A DNA stretch of 64,000 nt from Mycoemilia scoparia (taxonomy: Eukaryota; Kickxellomycota; Kickxellomycetes; Kickxellales; Kickxellaceae), in assembly GCA_027575805.1 (NCBI GenBank), contig JANBPU010000064.1, positions 1-64,000 on the forward strand. The letters run 5' to 3'. Positions 1 to 11,033 of this stretch are shown piece by piece. Position 1 is the stretch's first letter, and the number at the start of each line of letters is the position of its first letter. The notes under the pieces were generated by a model that was not told the origin of the DNA, made no database searches, and saw nothing but the letters and a program-made list of their open reading frames with translations. Both the position numbers and the translations under genes were made by a program.

Positions 1-75
<75 letters not shown>
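1..75. repeat. (ATT)n microsatellite at the window edge
   Basis: About 25 uninterrupted ATT units open the window, then the tract decays into AT-rich sequence. It is cut by the window edge, so its full length is unknown. Confidence 0.97.
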
Positions 76-78
<3 letters not shown>

Positions 79-313
79 ATCATGGTTTTTCAAAATAGGA
101 ATAGAAACAAACTGACAAAATGTTAAAAGTACAGTAATGAAAATGATAATTAAAAGAACGACCTTTCCTTTCCTTCTAGCTAGAACAACATCAACACATA
201 TAGATAAGTAGGAATGGCATAAAAAACATAACATCATGACTATACCCCGTTCTTTAGAATAAGAAATATCTCCTCTTCATAGTAATCATAAGCTTAATGA
301 TGGAAAAGTTCTA

Positions 314-860
314 TTAGGAATAAAGTCCTGGCAAAATTCGATCAATCCGTTTCAATGACTTGACCGATGCAAAGTTATTCCAATATCCCGACATAGCCAA
401 CAGCGCAGCACCCATACCACCTCTTCCACCACTATTTTTATCCTCATCTTTTTTACAAACATGGATAGTATTTTACCCCCAACTCAGTCACAATATTGAT
501 GTTCTCGATATTATTATCAATATAATAACATTAATCCGGGAACACAACACCCACTATCTTCTGGACAGCCAAAAAGGATTTCTTGATGAGCATATAATTA
601 TCCCAATACAACGTTGAGCCCTCATTGTTATTACAACCTCAAAAAGATCATCCAGCTTCATTACTTCCAAAACTCGTTTAGTATGATCTGGACTGGTTTG
701 GCACAGCACCCATCGACGAGCACTCATTCAGGATATGGCTTTCCACAACTTCTTGTCTCCACCATGAAGATATTTTTGAGTATTTTGGTTTCGATTTCAT
801 GAACGGTTTGTGGGCGGTGTCGCTCGCGACTTTGGATTAAACAGTCCAGATCTCCAAGTT
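314..860 (-). pseudogene. Decayed HAD-family pyrimidine 5'-nucleotidase (Sdt1/Phm8-like)
   Basis: On the minus strand, pieces of a haloacid-dehalogenase-type pyrimidine nucleotidase can be read in order but in different frames. Around 740-760 there is GGDKKLW. Around 600-690 there is SPDHTKRVLEVMKLDDLF, like the region after the LW-F-TNA motif of yeast Sdt1. Around 575-600 there is TLYWDNYMLIKK, matching the family's YCDY...LICKP. Around 490-530 there is CYYIDNNIENI followed by TELGVKYY, matching the FVDDS...NI...LG motif IV. The end VKSLKRIDRILPGLYS stops at 314-316. Breaks include an in-frame TAA just before CYYID, a frameshift between LDDLF and TLYW, a stop after KYYPCL and a disrupted segment after KKLW. 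The nucleophile motif (DxDNT) was not found, so the N-terminal half seems lost. No intact copy lies in this window. Confidence 0.55.
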
Positions 861-2094
861 TTTGTTTTAATGAGTTGGAGCTGCCATCATTATTGTACTG
901 TTGTAGCTATTGTCTGAGGTCGATGCGGATAGAGATGGTGTTGCAGCTGAGGTTGGGCTGACGCATTTATAGCTTGAACTGTCACTATTAGCTATAGTTG
1001 ATGGCTGTATTTCAACAATGAAGGCATATTTGTTATCCTTAAGACAATCGCGGGTCATTTTGCTGGCCAAAGATGCGGGGTATAAAGTTCCGTCGCAGCC
1101 AAATTATATCTACATGACAACCACGCCACATTGTTGTTTACAATCCCCCAAAAATGAACTGGACTCTCTCAATCCACAATTCCTACTGCTATGGTACTTA
1201 AATTAATCCCAGAGATTTATATAAAGCCTTGATTTAAAAATAGGTTTATAAAAGCATTATATATTTGAATATATGACTTTCTACTTTAAAAGTAGCGTCA
1301 CACATCTACAGAGAGATACAGCTACCATTTTTCCATTTCTTGTAAATATCCAGAAATAGTTACCTACGTACTTCTAAAACCTTGTACAGAAATATGCAGT
1401 TTGCAGTTGATTTGTTGGGCCAAATTAAATAAGGATCCAACTCTATTAATTTAGAGAGTTTTTGTAATGATACATTTGTTCTACGAATCAATGGTCTTAA
1501 TTTTAGCAAACATCTATAGTAGGACAATTCACTCAAATTATTGGTATTATATTACATTAAAAGTGAGATCCAAAGTTTTATCAAAAAACACATATGGATT
1601 ATAATTTTTGAAGGGTATCTTTTTGTGGCAAACGATTATAGGGGCAATCACAGCTATTAGCAAATGGTCACCCTTCAAAAATAACTACCCATATGCAAAT
1701 ATATGGTAGACTAAATCTAAACAACAAGGACTTTGCCTAAAGTATTTGGAAGGAAATCAAAAACAAAACAGAGATGGGAGAAGGGGGTTTTCGGGATTGT
1801 GGAGATAATAAACACTGTCGTTGTTTTGAAAAGGTACAAAAATAATTTAGGGTTAGAAAGGGAAGGGTTTAGTAATCGGTATAGGGAAAATAATACAATG
1901 CTTTTACGCCCGATTTTCATTTAATTTACACACATAGATAACTGCGTTATGAAAAATGCTGTAGCCGCCGTTATTACTACTTCTGCTATTATAAATATTA
2001 TCACTGTCGCTGATATTTTTATGACAATATACAGATGTATGAGGAGGAGAGTTCTAGTTTATGGTGGTAGCACTTTTTTGACTTCTATTAGTCA
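861..2094. other. Intergenic: MITE and 3' flank of the bZIP gene
   Basis: Apart from the MITE at 1593-1693 I see no supportable gene. A Ser/Thr-rich open frame at 867-1070 on the minus strand has a plausible internal acceptor but no recognisable family. The bZIP 3' flank is near 1950-2094. Confidence 0.5.
1593..1693. mobile_element. MITE-like element, copy 1
   Basis: About 100 bp with terminal inverted repeats: left end TGGATTATAATTTTTGAAGG, right end CCTTCAAAAATAACTACCCA, flanked by TA on both sides. The interior carries the core seen in other copies (GATTATAGGGGCAATCACAG). There is no coding capacity. Part of a family of about eleven in the window; it lies 3' of the bZIP gene. Confidence 0.8.
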
Positions 2095-4662
2095 TTACTC
2101 CCAGGGCCTTCGGGTGTTTATTCTTGATCCAGCAACTTCTTTTCCATCATCCGAAGATGCTTCATATCGATCTACGATTTGAGATGTGGTCCTTGTGAAC
2201 TCTGGTGCATCAATACCGCCGCCAGTACTTGAAGGTCGACCCGAGGGTATCTGAAGTCTGGATATTGGCGGTAGGACACGACTGCCTTCTGTAATTGCCG
2301 GTTGTGAAGATAGACTATGTGACGGATGTGAAGGTGGTGGAGCTAGCTGACGCACTGGACTTTGCTGTCTTTGGCCCTCAATTACAGCTGAGGAATTATC
2401 CCTCGTACCGGGAGGCTTAGAGAATCCTGGGGCGTGACCGTAGTCCTGCGGAACAGGCTCTGGAGGGTAACGTTGACCAGCAGTCGACCACCCAGGCTCT
2501 TCATATTTTCTTGTTAATGAGGGATTCTGAATATCTCTGGGACCAGGAGGAGCCCCAACATCAGATAGCCCCCTTGAGTGGGAAATCGAAGGATTAGATA
2601 TAGACGAGTAGTGATACCCTGGAGCACTGCTTGAGGTGCTGGCATATTGGCTACTTGGAGCTCTCCCCCTAGGCTGCTGCTGTTGAGGTTGCGAGTGTGG
2701 TGGTGGCTGTGGTGTGTTTACATAATGGTGATATCCAGTGTGTCCTGATAAAGAACTTCTATTATTTGATTCAGTCGCAGTACCTGATCGACCAGAAACG
2801 GCATATATTGGTGAGTCTGGTCTCTGGCGTTTGTTTGGGGAAAGATCTCTCCGATGGTAACCTGGGGGCTGATGATCTGCGTGTGGTTGCCGATACGTTT
2901 CCCAGGAGGTTGCAGAATTTCTATGGCCAGAAGGTGGCGGTGGTGGTGGTTGTCCTGGCGCAGCATGTGGTTTTAAAGGTCCACCAGGACTAGGAACAGC
3001 GACAACTGGAGGGGGTGGTGGTCGCGGAACAGTATAAACAGGGCTAGCGCTTACTGATGGATGGTTTGAGTTAATATCCGGCGGTGCGCCTATAACTTGA
3101 GGCGGATAATTTGGTGTTAATGAAACTATATCCGAAGTAACTCTATCAGGTGGCAAGTCTGTATTGAGCCCCAATAATCTCCTCATATGCTTATTTTCGT
3201 GTTCAAGAACGAGCAGGCGCTGGTGATATTGTTTAATTATGGTCTGACTTCGATCGCATTGCTCGGCTTTATATTCTAGTGTTTTTATGTAGTGTTCGCG
3301 GCGCTGTCGAAATGCCTTTTGAGCTGCTCTGTTTTGGGCCGCTCGTTTTGATGTATTTATCGGCCGCTTTCCAGAAGCACCAGTTGTGGGCGCAGATGAA
3401 TTAGGGTCGGCAGCTGTAGCAGGAACTGAAGACGATGCTGGTAGACCTCTTGTAGATGGGTCTAGCATGCCGCTGCTATCATTTGTGCTGCCAGAGATAC
3501 CACTACCATGGATCATATGTGCTGAAGAGTGTGGTGGTGGTATATTTTGGACCTGGGGTGATGACGTTGGGCCATAGTCTCCCATTACAGCTGGATTTCT
3601 GTGCTCATATCTGGGAATGTGCGAGTGCGGAGGGGCATCGCTCTGGCCTCTGACAGACTGAGGCGGTGTATTCTCTTGTCTCATTTCTTTGACAAATAAT
3701 GTCAAAAGTCATATTATGTAGAGTTATGGTTAGAGGTGCGGCAGCAGATATCAAGGCAGAAATTGTATTACCGATAGTATAAGAAGCATATAGACGTGTG
3801 CTAGTTAGTATATGGACTTTGCTTGTGAAAAGTTGATGATACAAATGGTTTGAAGCAGCAAAAATACAAAGGGGGAGTTGGTAGGGACAAAGCAAACAAC
3901 AGCACTGCAGCAATAATAGGCTGGATGTGAATGGCAAAGTGGAGTTAGAAACAGGAAAAATATGGTTAAAATGTGGGCAGATGGGTTGGTGGGAACGGCA
4001 GTGAGGGGCCGTATACTGAATGTGATATGAGAATGAAGAGGAAAAAGACTTGGTGTTAAGGAAGGGAAAAGTGAGAGAGAAAAAGCGGGAGAGTTCAAAG
4101 ATTAACCAAAGAGCAACGCATTAGTTTCCAAAATAGGAAAATCACTCCATCAGACCGGATTACGCCAATAGCCAAAGTGGCAAGGCAAGAGTGAAGAAAC
4201 ATGTACAAGAAAAAACTAGGGTAATATCACCACCAGGTCCCTCATATTGTCATTTGGGCCTTTCATGAATAGTAGCTCATAAAAGAACAATGTGCTCAAA
4301 CAAAATTGTGCGAGAAGCTTGAAATTTTTGAAAAAATGGAGTTACTTACCAGTGTGCAATGGGAACTGCTGAGAGCTCTGTGGTTGTCTTTCTACTTCTG
4401 GGTCTGTGGAGTACTGCTGCTGTTGTTGTTGCTTTAGTCCTTCGTGTCTTACGAAATAAGCATTACGAGCTTGTGAATCAGAAAGAGGAGCTGGTGGTTT
4501 AGCAATGGTGATGGTAGTAGTGGTAGTAGAATTGCTAGCGGTGTTAATGGTGTCAAAAGTTGGGATTGAGTCAGGTGCTGTGGCAACGGCTGTTGTTTGT
4601 GTATGTCCTCTTTGTAATAACGATGGGCTTAGACTGGGCTCAGATGGTTGCTTTGAAGACAT
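2095..4662 (-). CDS. bZIP transcription factor, Yap/Pap1-type, two exons
   Basis: Proposed model complement(join(2095..3686, 4350..4662)), 634 aa. The basic region near residues 215-240 reads KRAAQNRAAQKAFRQRR, carrying the N-x-x-A-Q-x-x-F-R signature of fungal AP-1 (Yap/Pap1) factors, followed by a leucine zipper to about residue 275. These factors bind DNA as dimers and commonly control oxidative and other stress responses; which targets apply here is unknown. The rest is low-complexity, rich in Pro, Ser, Gln and His, as in activation domains; I saw no Cys-rich redox domain like those of Yap1. Exon 1 encodes a Ser/Thr/Gln-rich tail from MSSKQPSEPS and ends at a strong GTAAGT donor; exon 2 resumes after GTCAAAG. 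The join keeps frame (1905 nt). The 663-nt intron is much longer than others here. An upstream in-frame ATG at 4719 would add a hydrophobic stretch and is less likely. A shorter form starting inside exon 2 is the alternative. Confidence 0.7.
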
Positions 4663-7600
4663 CACCGATTTGTGTTTGGTATACAAAAACAGAGAAACCA
4701 ATAACAAAAACAAAAACAATGAAGAACCAGACCAGCTAGTGTTTTGGTTTCGTCACGTATATTGCTCTTGATATAGGTTTATAGGATGATGGTGAGTCTT
4801 GTAGATGCGTCTCTACAGATCACGTTTGTTTTGAGGTTGTAAGATAGTGGTAGCTATAAAGATTAATGAAGCATGGGTATCCAAATAAAAGACGGTTTAG
4901 AGGAAGGAAACAAGGCAGGAGAAAGCCGTTAATATAGTAAAATGAGTAACAAGGCTATAAGAGTCCCAAGACTTCCTACTTACTCTCAAACTATCGTCCG
5001 GAACACGGGAATCAAAAGTCAGTTTTTGTTTTTCCGATGGTAAGCTGAACCGCCAATAGAACAGCGACTGGTAAAACCTGTGGACACGAAAGGCAAAGGG
5101 CCGCCAAATAAAAGTAAAAAATAGCGAAAAGGCGAAGAGTACAAAGATATGTAACAGCTGGCAAAGAAAGGAAAAGAGAGGATAAAAAAGAGCGACAAGG
5201 TCCCGAGCTTGGCCAAACACGAATCTATAATAATATAAAGTTTTCAAAAATATAACATGTGGATGTTGACAAAGCCAAGTGAATGCGCAGGCCGCCAGGA
5301 TATATAACAACCCCCTAGGGTGGGGGTTGTTGATGGAGGTGTGGTAAAGACATCAAAAAAGATCAGGTTGATACCGCCTCCACCATTACTACAGCAAAAT
5401 CTAGGTGGGGTTATATGAGGGGGGGTCATTAAAGTCCCGTGTGGCTAACACAACTGCGTGCTGTTGGGCGTGACGAGCAGAGGATAGCTTGGGAGGGACC
5501 AGCACACACACGCAGTATAAATAGAGAGGAAAGGCATGTAGAAGGAAGGCAAGTTAGGCACTAGGCGATCCAAGACCAAATCTGGCAAGTCGGGAGTGTG
5601 GCACAAGTACATTTATTTATGTGCAGACTTCTATGACAGAGCGACACATAGGCTGCGGATGAGGCTAGTCATAACATCATTAACCCAGCCACGCCACTTC
5701 CAGGGGAACTAAGTAGGTCTCGAGCAGGTTTTGCAGGCACTTTTTCTGGTTTATTAGTGCTGGAACTTGGTAGCTCGGTTGATCGCAATGAAAAGCCAGA
5801 TAGATCACTATAGCCACAAACCGGACGGGCCATGGACTGCCATATACAAACACAACAGTCCGTATATGTGCGTGGGCACGCGTGCATGTAACCACGCACA
5901 TCTGCGGGCGGCAAGGGAGGGGGATGGAAAAGACCAGCTACTAGAGGTGTGGTTTATGAGGACTATAAGGGCAGAGGAGGCAGAAGTGTGCCACCGAATG
6001 CACCCCGATTGTTTTTGCTAACTTACCTAAACTCTTCGAGAGTTTGTTTATGGAGATAGAGTGCGTGGTGGTGGCTTTGCCCTTGCTGACTATAAAAAAG
6101 AATAGCAGGAACCAAATTAAAATACAGTGGAGGATGGATTTACTATTGAAAACGTCCAGCACTGGACGCACCGACAGCTGATAGGGTTGTGGTATTTAGA
6201 GACAAAAAATATAAACAAAGAAAGAGAAGGTAATGGGCGTACCAAGGAAAGAGGGTTTTTGAGCTTGGAGAGCACCAGCAATGTTAAATAAGTTTGGTAC
6301 AAGGAGGATCACAGGGCATCGGGTGCATGCGCATAAGGGCTACCAGAGCAGTAGAGAATAATCCAAGGCGGCAGGGAGGCTTGCCTTGCCTTCAGAATGT
6401 GCGGGGCAGTAGTTGGGAAGAAGTGGCAAGACAGAGGAGCTATATAGAACGGCAAGACGGTACACTTACTGCAGTGCTGATAAAGCGCAGGTCGGGATTG
6501 ATAATTTTGGCAGAGCACGGAGGCTAGACAATAAACTGATGCTGCAGTAGCGTGTAAAGGCTGTGACAGTAGTTGTGATAGTATTGGAGCCAGTAGCTTC
6601 AAAACCTGCAAGATTTTGTACAAAGAGAGGTACACATGTATCAGAATGTCAGTATTTCTGGATGAGGGCAGCAGCCCGTTGCCTGCGAGCGAGGCTGGCT
6701 GGATTTTAGTTTTTGCGCCAAACGTCTACACAGGAAACTGTGTTGCTAGTACCATGGCACCAGGGCCTTTACCAACCAACTCCATCCACGACAAGGGCGC
6801 ATAAAAAGACCAGGTTCATGCAATAGATAGCACGCTCTGATGGGAAAACCACCAACAAAGAGCATACAGCCGATCTTGACTTGGAGACCACGCATACACA
6901 TACCTTAAGGTTGCGATAATGGGAGTAAAAGAAAATACGCAGATTTGGCAGCCAGCTGTGGGGGCTTAAATAGAGGGAAATGGAGCTTGGAGGGGCGAGG
7001 AACTTGGGAAAGGTTCCAATGCTTACATATGACAAAGCAATGGCGGGGAGTGGATGGTGGCAAATTGGTAGAAAGCTGGGCGAGCATTCATCAGGAAGGC
7101 CAACCAGCTGCAAGTATTGCAAATAAACAGTAAGAATTGTTGTCGTTTGTGGCCAAGCAACCCCAGCGCAGCCCAATGGTTGCTCGCATTGAGTCTCTTT
7201 GGACGCGCCTGGTCAGTTAGCATCTGGTGGTCTTTGGATCTACAATTATATGTGGCTCCTCGTGCTGTGGCCTATTACTGGACCGACAGGCTCTGCGATC
7301 GACTCTGACTGCCAGTTCCTGAGTCTTGAACATTGGCTATTGCCACAGCTACTATGAGGCAAAAGCCGCATCATATGTGGACGCAACCTTTATGAATCTC
7401 CAGTTTGCCAGTCAAGACCTGGCCCTAAAAGTTCTTTGGTACGCAGTTGGATGTAATCTATCAGGCGGGCCGTACCACTGAAAAAGATGGCCGTTGTTGC
7501 GATGCTCGATCCAATGCATAATGTGTAGTAAATCGCGTTTTATGCATACGCTCACCCAAACTCACTTAACTAATTTGCTTTGACATTGCAAATAAAACAA

Positions 7601-8197
7601 CGTACATGGCTGCGCATTGGCTGTCTTTTAAAATACCCTTAATAAACATGTGTGTGCGTATTTGTGTGGCTGCAGCTTCGTATTATCCATTTTTTCAGTG
7701 CAAATTTATGTGCCTTTCTATGCAAGAACACCCCCCCCCCCTATTCTTTGGATAAAATATTATTGTTTATCAAAATGCCTTAGATTCATCGCTCTATTAT
7801 TTTTCCGTTGTCCAGAAGCACTGGTCCGACCGGTCCACAATAACCTCCTCACCCCGTTATTCTTTATCACCAAAAACCCTATTACTGATGCATTACCTCA
7901 GCCAGTCCAACGATCGCCGCTATTCACCTTTGGCCTGGCTTTTGTTTACCACTTCATTTTATATCAGCATCTATCAATATTTTTGAAGCTTGTACGCTGC
8001 TTCAAGCCACAGCCAAGTCATGGTAGTTCACAAACTTTTCCTTCGTTAAATGGCAAGATTTCACCTGGGATCAAGCACATTGTAGGCAGAAATAGGCCCA
8101 CAGGTTTTAGTCCAACCATCAGGTATTCTTTATGCAACTCCTGGGGGGCCATTTTGTCTAAGGCCTTGTGAAATATAACCAATATACAAATAAATCA
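4663..8197. other. Gene-poor region upstream of the bZIP gene
   Basis: No supportable gene. Much of 3.8-7.2 kb is purine-rich on the plus strand (pyrimidine-rich reading toward the bZIP gene), as promoter and leader DNA often is. A TATAAATA-like string sits at about 5516-5523 (+) with no convincing gene after it. A run of 11 C lies at 7731-7741. A decayed repeat (relic family copy B) occupies about 7995-8172. Confidence 0.5.
7995..8172 (-). repeat. Decayed coding relic, copy B
   Basis: On the minus strand this reads KALDKMAPQELHKEYLMVG, then GLFLP...GEILPF, without a stop until after position 8025. It matches copy A (58486-58660) at DNA and protein level with an in-frame one-codon deletion. 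No start codon or surrounding gene is visible, so it looks like the remnant of a repeated gene or transposon fragment. Confidence 0.65.
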
Positions 8198-8389
8198 TCA
8201 ATGGTTAGCAAACAAATATTTATTATCATTATTTTGTTTGCTTTGCAAAACATGCCGCTCCCCTTTTATTGTTGTGTTGCTTTTATTATTCACATCGTAG
8301 GAGCTGATGCTAGGAATAAGATGCACATACATCACCATAACAGCATTAATAACCATTAAAGACAACACAGAAAATACCATTTCAGCCAT
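8198..8389 (-). CDS. Possible small secreted peptide, 63 aa (weak)
   Basis: ATG at 8389 opens a 63-codon frame whose first 25 residues are hydrophobic (MAEMVFSVLSLMVINAVMVM) and contain VLSL, loosely like the -LS[ILV]- pattern of the secreted peptides at 44-50 kb. The remainder is polar, rich in Asn, Lys and Gln. There is no clear cleavage site and no cysteine. It could be a chance frame in AT-rich DNA, since it lies next to a decayed repeat. No family recognised. Confidence 0.25.
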   Translation of the reverse strand: MAEMVFSVLSLMVINAVMVMYVHLIPSISSYDVNNKSNTTIKGERHVLQSKQNNDNKYLFANH

Positions 8390-10122
8390 TGGGCTACTGG
8401 TATTAATTGGTCGTAAAAATACCCTGGGCCATTTATTTGCCTGATGACAGTTGATTAACAGGGACGGACTGCTTAGTGGGCCTTGCAGTCCAAATAGTGT
8501 CATATCATTTGGTAATGCTCACAAAGCCTTTATTAATATTTACCCAGCTGGTTGTTTTATCAGACACATTGGAAATAATAGGTCTCATTGGGATCCAACA
8601 AATCTTGTATTTATTTTTATTGGCACTTTGTCATGTTTGCATTTCGTAAAGGCACCACTCCTACGACTTTCCTGAACACCACCAACAATTGTATTATGGC
8701 AGATACAATGACGAAGTTATGCCAGATTCTAAATTGTCCTAGTTGCTATAGGAGGCTGGAATTTTGGCCCAATATGCAATTTATTTGTTTAATATAGAGC
8801 GGACTTTTCTGGCCACACATACCACTATAGTCCTTTTAGAGAAAATTACACAAATGTAAACGCATTGACTATCTTTTTGAACAGAAATAATAAGTGCTTT
8901 GTTAGCCTTTCATCTACATTAGTTGTTACTTGTTCAATTGTTTTCATTTTGTAAAATCCAAAATATTTACACTATATTGCAGATGTATTTTTTTCCAAGG
9001 TTTTTCGAATGGCACCAGATGCTTCTGAAATGGTTTCCAGAGGCCTCCAATATATCTGTCTACATGAATAGGGCGGCACAGAAAACACTGTTTTTAAGAT
9101 TTTATCTCAACACAACATCTAAACGTATCTGTCTAAGACATTGTGACAATGAAAACATTCGAAACAGATTTGAGCCTATATACATACTGGCTTAATAGAT
9201 TCTGCTATTTACTGACCACATTTTTGTCCTAAAACCAATTTTTTGTCACGATGTGTCTTCTTATTCCATTGCGGTGTCTATTATAATCCAAAAACTGGGC
9301 TACAATGTGAAGCCAATAGGCATTTGTGATCCCGATTTGAGCCACTGAATTCCCGATTAACATACTTTTTATTCTAATGTTTTTCAAGTCATTTTGCTTA
9401 CTTTTCGGAATAACTTTTGGCGGATTAATAAGCTGGAACCAAGGAAATTGGATGGTCAAAATCTCTGCTACTGCTAACTTACCTCCCACATACTCCCTTA
9501 TTTACTGTGCGTACGTATTGTAGACATTTTCAAAGAATGCAATTAACCTACTGCTTTATATAACCATTGCTGTTGTGTGAGTGTTGGGATTTAAGCCCTA
9601 GCCATATCAAAATGGTGTTATGTGGATGTCATTCTGAATCATATCAAACTAAGGATTTACGTGTGCGGCTATTGCGGTTCTAGTACATATTTATTTGATC
9701 ACAAGTGAAACTTGGGCAAGTCCACCAAGTTTCAGCTGACAAAAACGAGTCCTAGTTACATAAAATATTAGTGCGATGGCTTCTGGTTTGTTTGATTCTC
9801 ATAGTTACCTCTCTTTGGTTGATTTTTAGCCTGGTGATCTGCCATTTGTAGTTGGATCAGATCTACACATAATCAGTTAAGGTGTAGACACATTCACTCA
9901 CAGAGCTCGATTTAGCTAAAATGATGGGAAGCAGAGTTAATGATAGCAAAATATTTTTAATTATCTCAACTATTTGTAGCACCTTTGAATACAGGCTATA
10001 CTACCTCTATAGAGACCTCGCTTGTATATAAACCTTATCCCTGCTTATCCAATTTTTATTCTTACGCACCGATTAGAGTTAGCTTCTGGTTCGATTTACA
10101 CAAAGATTTCGATATTTTCATA
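8390..10122. other. Intergenic region upstream of mL43
   Basis: No supportable gene. Open frames are short and lack any family signature. The mL43 core promoter is at its right end. Confidence 0.5.
10025..10032 (+). promoter_or_regulatory. TATA-like box of the mL43 gene
   Basis: TATATAAA lies 91 nt upstream of the mL43 start codon, a reasonable distance for a fungal TATA element. Inferred from sequence and position only. Confidence 0.45.
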
Positions 10123-11033
10123 ATGGCCTCGACTATGCCACAAACGCTCCGCCAAGTAGTTGCTCAGGCAAAACAGAAGGTCATTGAGCCAGCAGTCATA
10201 AAGAATGGTTCAGGTCACTTTCTCCAGCCCTGCAGAAAAATGGTTTTTAATTATTGTGAACGAAGTGGAAGCAGCAAGGGAATGTTGTAAGTTACTTCCC
10301 CTTTTTAAATTCGGACGCTATAATTTTGAATTGCCACGATCATGACCTAGCATATATGGGCGATTATTTTTGAAGAGTTTGTCACTCGTTTGGCTGTGAT
10401 TGCCCCTATAATCGCTGACCACCAAAAGGAGGTAGTCTTTAAAAGCTATGATCCGTATACTCATTTATATTTGCAAATGGAACTATGTAGAGAATATCTG
10501 CAAAACAAAGTGGTAGATTTTGCTAAAAATAATCCCCACATCGAGGTAATAGTTCAGCCAATCCCATCACGCCACCCTATAGTCAGGGCTTTCTATCGTA
10601 AGTTTGATCAGACATCATGATATTTGCATTTTGGTATATATATATATATATATATCTATATGTCGCGGCTTGTGATCCTGAACGACTCTAATGCTACTGA
10701 GTAGTTTAGTCCCCGGTGTGATTAGAGTCCGGTGCCAGCGCTAGCGAGCGCGCGCNNNNNNNNNNTATATATATATATATATATACATGATTTTGATAAT
10801 GAAAGACACTAATGCTAAATTGTATTTTAGTCAACGGATTAAATAGAGTCATGTGCATGCGCAAGAGAACTCCAGAAGAAATATCAGTTGCTACCGAAAA
10901 GCTCAAGAATTTCTCTGGCAACAAAAACAGATTATGGAAGAAGCCAACTGTTTCTGATACACCAAGTGTTCGTGGTATCTGGTCGCCATTCCATTCAAAG
11001 ACACACAAGATAACTGATCTCAAGACGAAATAA
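10123..11033 (+). CDS. MRPL51: Mitochondrial large-subunit ribosomal protein mL43 (MRPL43; yeast MRPL51), three exons
   Basis: Model join(10123..10286, 10491..10597, 10831..11033), 157 aa; the yeast protein is about 140 aa. Exon 1 encodes GSGHFLQPCRKMVFNYCERS then GSSKGM, the start of the L51/S25/CI-B8 thioredoxin-like fold. Exon 2 gives EYLQNKVVDFAKNNP and the basic HPIVRAFY. Exon 3 gives NGLNRVMCMRK and ends near SVRGIWSPFHSKTHK, closely matching the conserved C-terminus (SVRGIWSP) of the yeast protein. Donors are GTAAGT in both introns and acceptors are TATGTAG and ATTTTAG; all joins keep frame. The product is a structural protein of the mitochondrial ribosome; a classic presequence is not obvious. 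Intron 1 contains a full MITE (10365-10457). Intron 2 contains TA repeats, a run of ten N and a diverged copy of the exon 3 acceptor region. The start at 10123 (MASTMPQ) is preferred over an in-frame ATG further upstream because it matches family length and follows the TATA box. Confidence 0.9.
10365..10457. mobile_element. MITE-like element, copy 10, inside intron 1 of mL43
   Basis: The left end TGGGCGATTATTTTTGAAG is well preserved. The interior is the family core in reverse orientation (GGCTGTGATTGCCCCTATAA). The right end is worn but recognisable (CTTTAAAAGCTATGATCCG before TA). It ends 33 nt before exon 2, so it takes up almost half of the 204-nt intron. Confidence 0.75.
10610..10830. 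other. Assembly gap (ten N) with TA repeats and a diverged duplicate segment
   Basis: N run at 10756-10765. Left of it, TA repeats (about 10635-10654) are followed by a GC-richer segment (about 10684-10752) that matches the sequence right of the gap (about 10805-10873) at roughly 70 percent by eye, including the exon 3 acceptor and the first exon 3 codons, but with a stop codon. TA repeats also adjoin the gap on its right (10766-10785). Confidence 0.8.

Noticed and set aside
867..1070. Ser/Thr-rich minus-strand frame, possibly a last exon
   Set aside because: It has a plausible acceptor inside (TTTGGCCAG) but no identifiable upstream exon, family or C-terminal signal.
1593..1693. CRISPR-like or plasmid-origin repeat
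   Set aside because: Inverted-repeat elements scattered singly with TA borders in a nuclear fungal sequence fit MITEs; there is no repeat-spacer array.
7650..8171. 173-aa plus-strand frame
   Set aside because: It overlaps relic copy B, which codes on the other strand, and starts in low-complexity DNA without signature.
10390..10620. Stand-alone 76-aa protein
   Set aside because: It is mL43 exon 2 read through from the MITE; the spliced model explains it better.
10812..11033. Stand-alone 73-aa protein
   Set aside because: It is the last exon of mL43, matching the conserved end of the yeast protein.
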